Assembly (NCBI RefSeq): GCF_945859705.1
Contig: NC_079137.1
Coordinates: 57,320,552-57,384,551 of the forward strand
Direction of reading: 5' to 3'
DNA length: 64,000 nt
Origin: Episyrphus balteatus
Lineage: Eukaryota; Arthropoda; Insecta; Diptera; Syrphidae
Within the stretch, counting starts at the first letter, position 1, and each line of letters begins with the position of its first letter. This document shows positions 29,321 through 42,400 of the stretch, in pieces. A program made the translations under genes and the position numbers. The notes beneath the pieces were generated by a model. The model had not been told where the DNA came from. It did no database searches and was given only the letters and a program-made list of their open reading frames with translations.

Positions 29321-30014
29321 ATGAGGGCTTTTGCAACATTATTAGTGTTTGGTAAGGAACAACAAAACAAAAAAAAAATGTTTAAACAAAATCAATAATT
29401 ATTTATTTTTTTTTACAATATTTTCAGGAGCCATTGCTGTTGTTTCCACAGCAGATGACGCACTCAGAAGTATAAGCTTTAATAAAAATGGCAGCAATAA
29501 TAAAAAGGAACCCGTTTTGGTGTACACGCAATATCCACAACAAATGTATCCACAAATGCCATGGCCGCAACCACCATCATATCCTGCCCCATATCCACCA
29601 TCTTACCCACAACCATCCTACCCACAACCACCACCACCAACCTATCCACCCTACCCAGCTCCATACCCACCATCACAATGCAGATGTAATCCTGGACCAC
29701 CAGGTCCACCTGGTCAGCCTGGTACAACTGGTAACATGGGAACAGCAGGTTTGAAGGGAGAGAAGGGTAACATGGGGCAAATGGGCTTGCCTGGTACTAT
29801 TGGAGATAAGGGTGAGACCGGTGAGATGGGACTTAAGGGTGATAAGGGTTATAAGGGTGATATGGGATTTGAAGGCATGAAGGGTGATAAGGGTACTATT
29901 GGTGCTGATGGACCAATTGGACCTAAGGGAACTAAGGGTGATGCTGGAACAGCTGGAGCTATGGGACCACCAGGACCACCTGGTCCAACAGGTCCAATGG
30001 GACCAGCAGCGTAA
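29321..30014 (+). CDS. Short secreted collagen-like protein 3, 205 aa
   Basis: Exons 29321-29351 and 29428-30014; intron GTAAGG...TTTTCAG. Signal peptide MRAFATLLVFG/AIAVVSTA is split in the same codon as in genes 1 and 2. The mature N-terminus (ADDALRSIS) is the most diverged of the three. A Tyr/Pro/Gln-rich segment follows (about 55-97, with MYPQMPWPQPPSYPAPYPP-type sequence). The Cys pair is CRC, tighter than CVxQC in the paralogs. About 35 uninterrupted Gly-X-Y triplets follow, with both ends GPPGPP and the C-terminus GPTGPMGPAA. AATAAA lies near 30213. It is inferred to co-assemble with, or replace, the products of genes 1 and 2; no known collagen class matches this layout from memory. 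Confidence 0.9.
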
Positions 30015-30389
30015 GCTCAGAAAAACAACCAAAATATATGACAATTACCCAAAGCTTAATGAAATCTGGACAAAATCGTACGACTCCGACATACAGAATA
30101 ATTAGACAAGGACATATTCATCAAACGCATCGATACTAAGAAAATTATATCACAATTTTATATTTATACATTTTCAATTCTGTAAAAAAAAAAAATACAA
30201 TATGTTGGAGAAATAATAAAGAAAAAAAAATCATGTTTTTACAAAAAAAAAATTATACCTACTTTTATTTTTCTCAGTGTTAATTCATTTCAGAACAATC
30301 AATTTTGAGAATATTCAGAATTGCTTGTCAATATTTGTTTCTTTTTTTAATTTTCTGCAATCATAAATTGACTTAACAAAATTTTATCA

Positions 30390-31110
30390 AATTATCTTGA
30401 GTGAAAGGGTGTTTTTTTTTTTAAGAAATGATGAAATTCGGAATTAGGACCACAAAAACTGGGAAAAAATTGTTACACCAATTAAAGTTGGTAAAAATGT
30501 TTCATTTATAACAGAAACCAAGAACCCAAAAAGTCTATATAAATATTTTAGGTTAAAGGGTGTTTTTTTTTTTTTGGGGAAAATAGGGAAAATCCGCGAT
30601 AAGTCCAATAAAATCAATGTTATAAAAAGGTACCCTCACGAAATTCAATAAATATGTTCTCTTTTTCATGAGGATTACGAATAAAAGAAATCTATAAATT
30701 TTTTTCAGGTGAAAGGGTGTTTATTTTTAGGTGTAGAGAAAATATGGAAAGGTATATTTGATAAGTGTGCAATAAGTCCAATAAAAAACACCCTTTCACT
30801 CAACATAATTTTGTACTTTTTATAGATTGTTAATTCTTATACCAACCAAAACTTTTTCACCAAGTTTTAAAAATTAATACAAAAAAAATTAGCTGTTATG
30901 ATACCTTTCTCACACACAACTTAACCTATCAAAAAAACACCCTTTCACCAAAAATAATTTTAAGAACTTTATGAATCCTTTGTCCCTGCTTTATCTTAAA
31001 CCTTCATCCCGAATTTCATCAGTGTAGCATGTTTTTCACATGGGTTTTGGTTATATTTTACCTGTTAAACTAAAAAAACTTGTTTTTAATTGGCAATAAC
31101 AGCATCAAAA
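30390..31110. repeat. Family B repeat modules (AAACACCCTTTCACC) in opposed orientation
   Basis: 30390-30630 matches the reverse complement of 52627-52845. 30780-31090 matches 52818-53115 in direct orientation, over several long shared blocks such as GATACCTTTCTCACACACAA. The locus is thus two opposed copies of a module that recurs downstream of family A at 51555-53200. Confidence 0.75.
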
Positions 31111-31330
31111 AATACCTTGAAAACATGTGGTATGGTATTTTTTTTTAGCTTTTTCTTGTAAATTATGATTGGATTCAAAAAATTATTCCGTTTTTCTACA
31201 AATCATACAGATATAAATATATAAGGTCTTTATCTTAAGCAAAAGTAAAAGTATCTACTTTACTATAATATTTATTATCTTATGCATTTTTTTAACAAGA
31301 AAGTTGCCAAAAAAAAATAATTTTTAAATA

Positions 31331-31565
31331 ATTTTTTTTTAACAAAAGCTGTTTTCTTATGACGTTTACACGTAAAATTATTGTCCGTAAAACGATTTTA
31401 CAGACAACCACTTTTTTCATTGCCTAACATTGCAATGCAATATTGTGAAAAGTAAAATAACATGAAAAGTCTTTAGACAAAAAAGAGGTTGTCTGTAAAG
31501 CCGGTCTACGGACGATGATTTTACGTGATAACGTCGTCAGAAAACAGGTTGTGTGCTTTTGTTTA
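31331..31565. mobile_element. Short inverted-repeat element, about 235 bp
   Basis: The arms (31331-31411 and 31482-31565) are inverted copies, with AACAAAAGC at the outer ends. Inside they share TGTTTTCT, ACGTAAAAT, GTCCGTA and TTTACAGACAACC. The loop is about 70 bp and there is no ORF. MITE-like. Confidence 0.65.
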
Positions 31566-32684
31566 AAATGAGTCAATTAAAGTGTTTACTTTTTTCAAAC
31601 AATCATTATTTTAAAAGCTTACAAAAAAAATTATGCAATTTAAAAGCCAAGTATTTCTTCTTAAGAATAAAACCATTTTTAAATTTTTACAATGCGCAAA
31701 AAGTATACAAATAATTTATTGAAAACAATAATTTTCATCAAAAAAAGCAAAAAAAAAACATGAATTTTTATCTTCTCGTGTCATTAATTCCATTTTCTTT
31801 CCTAACGACCTATACAAAAGTTTATACCATCTGAAAGCTTATTGTCTTAGCTCAAAATATATATATATCGATCAGGTCTATGAGACATCTACAAAAAGAG
31901 CTAGAATTTTTTGAACTCGATCAAATTTCATTAAAAAAAAAGCAAAAAAACATTTATGATTATGTTCTCAGGCTATGGAATCAATTTTTTTATTTGACAA
32001 CCTATAAAAAATTTTATACCATGTGAAAGCTTATTATTTTATATGACGTATCAATCTCATTTCAAAGATGCCTAAAAGAGAAGTAAGAATTTTTTTAAAG
32101 TCAACCATGTCGAATTTCCAGACTGAGATTACGGTACTTACCACACTGGTGGCTGTTCAGGGGGCAACAGATCTCCACTGGTGTTTTGAGGTTTTTCGCA
32201 AGTTTCTTGATTTAACATTGTGTAGCTTGTAGTTAGTCTACCGTTATGTTTGATATACCAAATAAAAGGTAATTGTATCAGGATGCTCATAAAAGTTTAA
32301 TAAAACTTCTATCTGCTCTTGGTCAAAAGTTATAAATTGATGAATTCTAAAATTTTATTTTACCGTTATCTCAAAATTGTGTTTACAAAAATAATTGAAA
32401 CTTCGCACACATATAGTCGTAGTCATGGTCTATCATTACTATGCATACTTTATTCCTGTATCTATTAAAGAAAAAAAGATAAAAACAAAAAACGATGAAA
32501 ATCGATTAAAAACGGTCAAAAAACGTGTTTTTTAGAAATTTTTTTTTTTTAGAAATTAATTCTCTACGACTTCGCGTTTAGACACTCTAACAAAAACTGA
32601 AAACAAAAATATAAATAATATCCAAAAAAATATCAAAATAGTTAACACTTATATTAAATCACTATCAAAAATACATTAAAAAAA

Positions 32685-35600
32685 TCACAATTTACTGAAC
32701 ACAGCTAACAAAAATGATATCGTCAAATTCACCATCGGATGACTTAAAAAAGGTGACGGTCTTGAACTGCTATTTCTATCCTGCCACCATGTCCAAGTGT
32801 TATTGTAAAATGCTGGATTTCCTTTTGGATCTCCTGGCATCCAAGCAGCTGCAACAGCTCCTTTTCGATAATATTCAACATCAGCTTCTAAATCTTTGAC
32901 CAAAAAAGGATGTTCCGCTGCAATATTATACATTTCACATGGATCTCTTTCGATATCGAATAAACATGGAGATAACGCTGGGTCACATGTGTAAGATTCT
33001 AAGCGTGATGGTGAAATATTATGAGTATTGCAGTTATAAGTTGCTTCACTTCTAAGTGCTTCAATATCAATAGCTGACAATTTTGAATTTTGTAAAGCTT
33101 GTGAAACTTGTGATTCCAAAACCAATTCGGAGTATTGGGATAATCTTGGATCGGGAGTTTGTTCGATGTCTCCTAGCCAAAAACCATATTTTGGCATGAA
33201 TTCAGTTCCATTGACATATTTCAGATTTGATCGTTGATATGAAACATAACCATCAATATCATCCAAAACGTGTATGAAACTTCGAGGTTTTGGTGGATCG
33301 TTATGGATAAGACTGTGCCATAGATTTATTCCATCAATTTTTATAGTTGGTGGAAGACGAATGCCAGCTGCAGCAGCTAGAGTTGGAAGCCAATCAATCG
33401 AATGAATTAGTTGATGTGAAACTAGTTTGGTTTTTTTGATTAGAGGACTCCATATAGCTCCAGCTGATCGAATGCCACCTTCCCATGGTGATTGTTTTTG
33501 CTAAAGAATTATGGGTTAGAATTTTATTTTTCAACTCATAAATTACAATTTTACTTACACCTCTGAAGGGATAATTTGATCCAGCATTGCTGTGAATTCC
33601 TAAAGTAGGTGCTCCATTATCGGAATAAAAAAGAACAATTGTGTTGTCAAGCATTTTTCGGTCACCAAGAGCCCCAATGAGCTTGCCAACGCTCTCATCA
33701 AGTTTGGACATCATTGCTAGTTAAAAAAGGTAAACAAAATATTGTTAAGGTATAAGTAAAATTTTTTTTTAAATATTTAAAAACTAAATCCATAACAGGC
33801 ACTTATTTTATAACTGCTGCATTCCATATATTGAACTTTGCATGGCCATTGAAATTAAACCATTTGAAAGATCTACATGAACCCCAAATAGAACAAGCCT
33901 CAACTGTTCAGATTTGTTAATAAAAGTCACACATACGCCACAGTAACTAATTTTATGCAAATTTGGTAAATAATGTTATTTTTCTATAGAATAAAAAAAG
34001 CAAATCAAATAGTTAGAGCCGTTTAAAGAAACAAAAAAAAAAAAAAATGATTAATAATAAAATCCACGACTGGATCGCACGAATTTGCTCTTTTAGTTCA
34101 AAGTTTATATTAGGAAATTATTGGAAATTTTTTGATTAGGTTAGATCAGATCAGAAGAAAAATGATACTAAAAGGCACATACTAAAAAATATTTTTAAAT
34201 TTTGTTTTCCAATTTTTATTTTTGAACTTTTGAATACTCATACATTTTTAAAAGCGATAAGAAGTATCTGCAAGCAAATATTGAGTACAATCGGTCCATC
34301 TTTTTACGTGATATACGTACGCAAATAACGAAAATGTTACTTTTCGCAAAAAAAAAATTGGGAACTCCAAACTTCCACAACCCGAATTTGTTGAGAAATA
34401 CTAAAAACGCAGTTTTGTTAGAATAGTATAGACTATAGACTATTTATCTACACCAAACTAAGAGCCAAATTTTGATAAATCGAAAATAATAATTTTAAGG
34501 ACCAAGTAAAATGCTCAATTTTTGGCGATAATTATCTGGCTCTGATCTGGCAACAATGATGAATACTTTATTTCAAAAAAATTCAATCGCCCATTTTCGA
34601 AGTTTGATTTTTTTATAAAAAAATTAAAATTTTGTTGAGAAATCAAAAACTGTTTTTTTTTTTTCTTAAATTGGTACATAGCTTTAAAAAAATTAATTCC
34701 AAAAACCCCTCTGTACAATCTTATATTTTTAAGAAATAATGAACAACAACAAAGGAATTTATCTTGATACAAAACCATATAATTTACCAATTTTTTTGTT
34801 TCAAACTGATGGCTACGTGTTGTCTGATATCATTTTTCAACTGAAGACGCCACAAAAACTTCTAAAATGTTTATATATTGCGTCGGAAATCAGAAATTTC
34901 AGACAACGTTGTGACCAGCACAAACCACTGATTTCAATTTCTTAGTGAATATGTTGAAAATTTTGAAGAAATTGTTAGGGAAGTATGAAAACCAATAATT
35001 CAACAGTGATGAGCTTTGAAGTTGTTTGAAGCTGATATACTACCGAATTCTAAATCATTTCTTCTAAATTTGATACATATGTACATAATGTCGAGAAATT
35101 GTTAAAAATGGGGAAAATGAATTCGAGTGAACACAATGTATTAAAAAAATAGTCATATTATAAAACGAGCAGAATTGGTCAAGTCCGGAAACCTTTATGG
35201 AAATTTAAAAAAAAATCAATTTCATTTATCTAAACAAGGCTTAGTTTGAACAACTTTTTCATAAAAAATCAAAACATTTGACCAATTTTGCTAGTCACAG
35301 TATAAACTTGAATATAATTTAAGCTTAAAATTATCTCTGTAGGTTTCATTGTTTCTAAAACAAATTAAGAGATGAAAGAAAATTCAATTTTTTTGTTTAG
35401 GTTTTTCAACGGACTGTATTTCCCTTAAAAATGTTCGCAGAGGTAGCAGGTACTGGAATAAAAAAAAAATGTCTAGTTTGGAGATCTTATGGTATACAAA
35501 AATTTTCAAGCAAAGTGTTCCGGTCAATCCTAATGAATATCGAAAAAAAAAATGTTTTTCGAAATTTTTCCAGTTCTTTTTTGTTGGTCTACAAACTTGA

Positions 35601-37396
35601 ACTTCACCTCATCCATTATATATATCGGATATCTAGTTTTTAGCTCAAATTTGTTGATTTTTTTTTAAGTTCGATACTACCACTTCTTGCTGTGAAATCG
35701 AACTTTGAATGGAAAAGGATCTTTTTTCGTTAATATGTCCCCTCTGTTACTTTGGAATGGCAGCACTGCAGAAACGGGAAGGTTATATAAAATAAATGGG
35801 GTAAAACAACACCCCATGAAGGAGAAAGGCCTAGTAGCTAACAACTACTCTCAACCACCCTTGTGTTTGTGTAGCTTATTTGGAAGAATGGAAGGGACCT
35901 ACAATTTACCGCCGAGTCCGATCAGAGAACTATTGGAATGTTTTGAGGTGGTGGAGGCTTTGTTTCGTACCCAGACCTCGGGCGTTCTACTCCATAAATA
36001 CTTTATAATAACTCAATAGAAGTTTTATTGTTGTGATTGTTTTTGAAGTAAAAACAACTACAAAAATGCTTAAAATATTCTTGAAATGATTACAGTTTAT
36101 GGAGGGACATTTCATAAAGTTTGGCTGTGACATTTTCATGAGTTTAAGCTATAAAAAATAAAGTATGATGAAACTCCTGCTTTTAAAAAAATGTTAAAAG
36201 ATAACCAATTTTATTATTAAACCCACCTGCATAAGTCCTCCTTTTCGGATCACTAATGTGTCCAAATTTAGCAACTTCTTCAGGTGGTGCTTGCATAGGA
36301 TTATCCTCATTTCCTGTATGCACTGCCAAATGACTCATTAATAAGAACAATGGCTGATTTTTGTCATGTCCTTTTACAACTTTGATAGCTTCCTCAGTGA
36401 AATATTCAGTAGCATATAATCCTTGACCTTCATAGTGTACATCAAGATTCTTTCTAAAGTCATATCCTCGACTATAATTCTTTTCCTATACCGAACAAAA
36501 ATTAAAGTTTTTTTTATTTTTAATGCTGGGTTTCCATTTGTCATTTTTATTACAAAAGTGATGATTAAATAAAAAAAAAACTCACCAGCATAGCCATATC
36601 ATGGACATAATAATCTATATATCCTGAATAGTAACCAACATGATTATCGAATCCTCTCAGTGTGGGCGTATAAGCCTTCTTCGAGAAACCCAAATGCCAT
36701 TTGCCAATTAAATTTGTCGAGTAACCAGCATCGCGAAAAATTTCTGGCATCGTGCGTTCACCCAGCGGTAATCCCCATGGTTGATCATTAATTATGACAG
36801 AATGTTGAGTACCTTCATTAATACAATACATAGTTAAACGAAAGGATGTGGTATTTACACAAGTGTTTTTTTTTTTGACATAAAAAAGGGAATATAAACC
36901 AGAAATCAGGATTAAATTAAAGAAAAAAAGTTAAAAAAAAGAATACAAATTAAAAGGGCCTTTCTGTCAGGGACACAGAAAAAACCAATAAATCCCTTGT
37001 TATTCTCTCGTACCTGTGTGAATAGGATATTTTCCTGTGAGCAATGTGGCACGTGATGGTGTGCACATGTTTGGCACATAGAGTCGATTAAGAATTACAC
37101 CGTTATAAGCGAGTGCATCAATGTTGGGAGTTAAAATCTGATTTGAACCGTGAAAGCTCACATCGTTAATGCCCTTAATTTTTTGTTGTTGTTGTTTGTG
37201 TTGGGGATGTAAATTAATTAGAAAAAACCAAAAAAAACAAAAAGATTTAAATTCACATTCATACCATATCATCCACCAGGATAATCACAATGTTGGGTTT
37301 TTGAACTTTTGATTGTCTAGTGGCAGCATTGACATTATTCGTGACACATGCTAGTAGTCCGAAAGCAATGAGTAACAGTTGAAGAGTTGACATCAT
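32685..37396 (-). CDS. Arylsulfatase B-like enzyme 1, 583 aa
   Basis: Six exons: 37265-37396, 37014-37173, 36586-36812, 36227-36485, 33559-33716 and 32685-33500. All are bounded by GT-AG and in frame. N-terminal signal peptide, then the metal-binding PNIVIILVDDM (Asp42, Asp43). The sulfatase motif CTPSRATLLTGK has Cys81 as the predicted formylglycine. GKWHLG, LAVH, YSDNGAP and FRGQKQSPWEGG follow, so the catalytic Lys, His, Asp and Asn seen in human ARSB are all present. The family removes sulfate esters from glycans, usually in lysosomes or outside the cell. The C-terminus extends about 20 residues past the conserved TWTWW and is hydrophobic (MVNLTISFLLAVFSKL), absent in both paralogs; a GPI signal is possible. 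Intron 4 is 2.5 kb and repeat-bearing. Full-length and apparently functional. Confidence 0.92.
34055..34740 (+). repeat. Copy of dispersed repeat family A in intron 4 of arylsulfatase 1
   Basis: Opens with CCACGACTGGATCGCACG (34064-34081), the family head. It ends with AATTAATTCCAAAAACCCCTCT (about 34692-34713), which also occurs at 52269-52290. It lies within the intron between exons 4 and 5. Confidence 0.55.
35705..36019 (+). other. GC-richer block with an unexplained 104-codon frame in intron 4
   Basis: Antisense to arylsulfatase 1, within its fourth intron. The frame (containing KGLVANNYSQPPLCLCSL and PPSPIRELLECFEVVEALF) has protein-like composition and the DNA is GC-richer than the rest of the intron. 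No family is recognised; a transposon fragment is the simplest guess. Confidence 0.25.
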
Positions 37397-39049
37397 GACA
37401 CGCAGCCACTAATTGGGAATTCTAAAAATGGAAAATACAATGTCAAGATTAAAAATAGGCATCAATAAAATGGAAATGGATGGTTTTAAATTGACATGTG
37501 TAGAGATTTTGAGTTAAATGGTTTAATTTTTCCAAACCACTGTGAAATTCAACCGAAATAAACCATAGTAGCTATAAACCAATTTAGTATTTTTTTTTTT
37601 TTTTATTTTCAAGTTAATCAAAAAATGTCATTTTGCCGAAATGTCCTACCAAAAGTCTGCCTATCCACCTACCTTCTTTGCTAAAAGTTGAACAATTAAT
37701 GCCAAAAGATATGAAACTCTTTTGCTACATTGAGCTTAATAGCAGGTACAACTGAATACTTAAATGATTTAAAAAAAATGTGTCTAAATATTTAAATGAC
37801 ACAAATAATCATATTGCCCTAATCTTCAAATTTGTGCTATTATAGTAACTATGTACATAAATTTTCAGGTTACCAAATTTTTTTTTTTTTTTTTTGATTT
37901 TCTTTCATTAAATGATGCAAACCATATAAACTAACATTTTATATGATTTTTATGTTTGCTTCTTTTTAATTACACACGAGAGTCTAATAAGAGCCTTCCT
38001 CATCGAATTTCTTCTATTTGAAGCAACTCGTTGTGTTGTCATATACACATAATCTAATGAAAACATTGTTTAATGACAATAATTATGGTAACATTGCAGT
38101 TACCTACTATTATTAATTTTTCTTTTATTTTGCAGATACGAATGTCTTGTGAAACTATTTAAAGGAGGAAGAGGTAAATGCAAAACTTAAAAATTTTGTG
38201 TAACCGAAAATTTTTAAATTTCAAATTTTACAAAAAGACAAAGGTTTTTGAGTGAGAAAAATCTATTTTGAAAACTTATTAAAGGCAATCTGATGCATTA
38301 TGCTAAGATATTTGTCTAAGGCATGGTTGTTAAAATGTCAATTAAAAAAGCATTTAAAATTAAAAAAAAAATATTAAATTCAAATAAAAATGTTCTGCAT
38401 TAAAAAAAAAATTTTATTACAAAGAAAATATTTTTTGCATTAAAAAAAAAAAAAATTAATGCAAAATGTATGCATTATTTTTTTATTTGTAATTTGTTCG
38501 AATATTCGTCGAATTTCTTACAAATTTGACTTTGTGGCCTTGCATTAGGTTCAAGATTATAGTTGAAATAGCTTATGTATGGCCAAATTTGTAAAAAAAA
38601 TCCACGAATATTACAAAAAAAAAATAATTTATGCACATAAGATATTTGTACAACCTTGTTTTAAGGAAACTATTTACATACTCTTTGTCAGAAAAAAATT
38701 GCACAAGAGAGATAAAAATTATTTTTACTTTTTGTATTGTTTGCAAAAAATTGCCGATGAAGTTAAAGCTTGTTAGTTAGAATCGTTAAAATAACCCTAA
38801 CACATATTAAAATATTACAAAATTTTCAAAAGATAAGAAAATTGATAAAAAATTTGTGTATAAAAAAAATTTTTTTTCAAAACTTTGGTGATTTTTATTG
38901 AAATTTAGTTTTTACTTGTTTATTTTTTTTTTAATACGATTTTTAGTTTTTAATTGTTTTAAAAGTCCAATTTGTATGGAGCTTTGGACTGTGGCAAAAG
39001 AAGTACATACTTAATAAACTTGAATAAAATGAACCACTCCACTGATATA

Positions 39050-39400
39050 CTATGTATACCATTTTTGATTTTCGAAAATAGTTTTTTTTTATAAAAATTT
39101 TCATTTTCAAAAAATTGAAAAATAGATTCAAAATCATAAAAATAAAATTTAAATGAAAAAATTAACAACCCATATTCAAAGTTTTGATTTTTCAAAAAAA
39201 AAAAAAAAAAAAATCGCAATATTTTTAATAAATACAAAACTGATTGTTTTAAAAATTTTAAGAAATTTTAATTTACGAATACCTACTCAAATTCTTTTGT
39301 ATATAAAATTTGGTTTAAATCGGTTAAGTTATTTAGCAAAAGTCAAAATTCAAGAAAGCGATTCTATGACAGGTACCGTTAATAAATGATTCAAAATATA
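39050..39400 (+). repeat. Fragment of dispersed repeat family A
   Basis: Contains CGATTCTATGACAGGTACCG followed by TTAATAA (39358-39385), the central family landmark. It is preceded by the AAATCGGTTAAGTT-type segment seen before the same landmark elsewhere. Confidence 0.5.
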
Positions 39401-42400
39401 TTTTTTTATATTTCAAAAATCTGAACTTAAAAGTTCAACTTCTTTCGTTATTTTTTTGTCATTAAACAAATGTAAAACTTGAATTTTTACATAATGAAAC
39501 AACAACAAAAATAATGTTACGCATACACCATAGTGATCGATGAACTTTAAATTTTTTTACAATTGATATAAAATTTTTAGTTGTAGTTATAAAAGAAATG
39601 TAATTACATCACTCAACTCAATAGTTAAATTTGGAACTTTAGTTGAATATTGTTTTTCAATATGAAAAAAAAAGTATTGGGAAATATCTGGAAAAAATCT
39701 GCCCTTTTTACAGCATAATGATTAATCTGACAACAATTATTACTTATTTTTAAATTATACAAAAAAAGATAAAAAAAACTATGTAATTCAATTGCGTATT
39801 GCAAGAAGAAAAGCCATAAAGCGGCATTATGCTATTAGTTAAGTATTTCATCTTGGTAGAACCAGTCTAAATAGTGAAGTAACTAATGCTCAAATATGCC
39901 AATATTGGGGTAGGTACCGAACGGTTATAATTTTGGTGATATTTTTTTTTTTAATGACGGTCGTAGATAAATGACATTCTTTAACTTCTACAAAATTACC
40001 ACTGCAATACAGCAAACATTGTTTTTTTTTTTTTAATTAAAACTAAATTTTTTGTGATCAAAAATAATTCTTTATATTTTCTTTAAATGACTTCAAAAGA
40101 TTTTCTAAGTCATTAATGAAACAAAATTTAATGGGAGTGAGGTATAATTTTTCATCAAAAAAAAAGATCAATCTTCAAACACAAAAAAAATATTTGAATA
40201 TTATAAAACTAATCGTCAACATTACTTGATTCTTTTTGCAGATTTTTCAAAATATACCATGAATATTGAATATCCTATTTGATTGGCCAAAAATCATGAG
40301 ATTTTCGCGTGAAATTTTATTTTTTTTAAACAGTACTTTTTCTTAAATTTGAATTATTTTTTTTTTTATTGGTAAAAAGAAAATTTTTTTTCCAAAATCT
40401 ATTTCAATTAAAAATGTTAACACTTTGTAATACTTATAAATTTGTTAAACAAAGTAAAACATTCCTTTTCACCCCAATCAACAAAATTAGGTCAAAAAAA
40501 GGTCGGCACATACTTTTTAAAAAGAACGTTTCAGACCTTTCCAATAAAAGCTTTGTTTATTTGAGTTTTGAATTAGACCAAAACTGATTTTTTTTTTCAC
40601 TTTCTAAAGAGCTTTCAAATAAAGGGTCTCAAAAGATGCTTTGTTCCTTTTAATTATGTCACTTGCAACTGTTTTGTTTTTACAAAGTTAATGTTCTCAC
40701 TGGGGTTTACAAAAACGTGTTCTTGATTTTGTAGTTTAAACTTGCCCGATAATTTAACTAAGGACGAAATCAGTTTTTAACAATTTCCGTATTTTATTTC
40801 ACTTTTTAAATATTTTATTTCAACAATAATTACTGTAAACAGCTGTAAGTTATGGAAATAAAGATAAACCGGCTAGATTGTTTATACGAAGTCGAATGCA
40901 AATTAACAACATCAGTAAAGGTTTTTATTTTATTTAAATAAACTGACATGAACTCAATCACATGTTTTGAGATAAAAAATGTCCTTCATTTATCGTTTAA
41001 AATTAAAAAAAAATTTTTTTTTAAATCAAGTACCAAGTAAAAATAATTAACTCCCACAACTGCACGAAATGCCTCACTGTTTTACGCTTGGCTGAGGAAA
41101 GGGGTTTTTTTTTTTGTTAAAATCTCTTTAATCACTTTAACTTGCAGTAAAGCACACGACTTGTCTTAGCCAGATAAACCCAAACACTGTGTACTACCAA
41201 TTTAGCGACTTCAACAACTACAAAAAAACGTTTAAAATTCAATCTGAACACACACCCCTTCTGTTTATAGTATAAAAAAAAACTTCAATGTCACAGTCAC
41301 AGCATAAAGATAATAACATCCATTTCCGATTTCGTAGTTTCTTTCTGACAATGTTTCCACTATACACAAATGATCGTGTTGGACGTCTTGAAGATTGGAA
41401 GTGAACCTAATCGATCGACTTGGTTTGAGTAAAATTAGAATATTTTTAGAATTTTAAATTTTTTTTTTAAACATGAACTTAATAATATTGAATGAATATT
41501 GTTAAAATAACACGTTTATCAACAAGGTACGTTTATTTTTTGTGGTCTCGTTCAAGGAAAGATAAACTGAATTGAGCGGCGACATTTTCAAGGTTGTTAT
41601 GAATTTGCATTAATTTGTTGTTTATTATTTTTTTTTTTTTTAAGTACAGAAACGCTTATCGATTTAATAATTCTAATAATAAAACTACTGCAAATGCAAT
41701 ATAGAATTGCAACTAATTAATTTATGTAATTTCGTGACTAACTTTTGATTAGATAAGATAATAATTTGCACTCAGAAAAAAGATCAGAAAATATTTTGAA
41801 AAATGAGAATTTAATTATTGACTAAGTATTTTAAGTCTCTCCGCAAATGCTAACGAATATATTTTTTGCTATAGGCTTCATTTCAGACATCTTTTGTTTT
41901 TAAAATAAATGATAGAGTAATTTTTATTATTTTTAATTTAAAGTACCTAATTAATTTTATTATTTTTTTTTTTCGGTGTGCATCAACTTGTTTAAAATGT
42001 CTGGACACAATATAAATAGTAATAAATGAAGGTTATCTTTAATAAAAGGCACTTGACGGATAAATATACAAGTACATATTAGCGTACAAAATTTATTCAT
42101 GCTACGTTTAAATTTAGATTGACTCTTGACTAAAGTTATTTTTTAGAAATATTTCCCACGTTTATTTATACATTTATTGTTATATTAATAAAAACGTAAT
42201 CACTCATTTTTCTAATATTAAGGCATATTTTTGGTAAAATAATCGTAAATAATTGTAATAATATTATTTGTATTCAAATTAGTGATTTATTAAAAATACA
42301 ACAAATATCACACAAGAAGTGGAATTCTTAAAAAACGGACCGTTAATTTATTAATATTTCAAACGTTTTATTTAGTTTAAGTAGGATTTGTGTCAGAGTT

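Larger units (their letters stand above)
30015..32684. other. Intergenic between collagen 3 and arylsulfatase 1
   Basis: 3' UTR, then family B repeat modules (30390-31110), an inverted-repeat element (31331-31565) and AT-rich spacer. The two flanking genes converge. No additional exon is supported. Confidence 0.5.
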
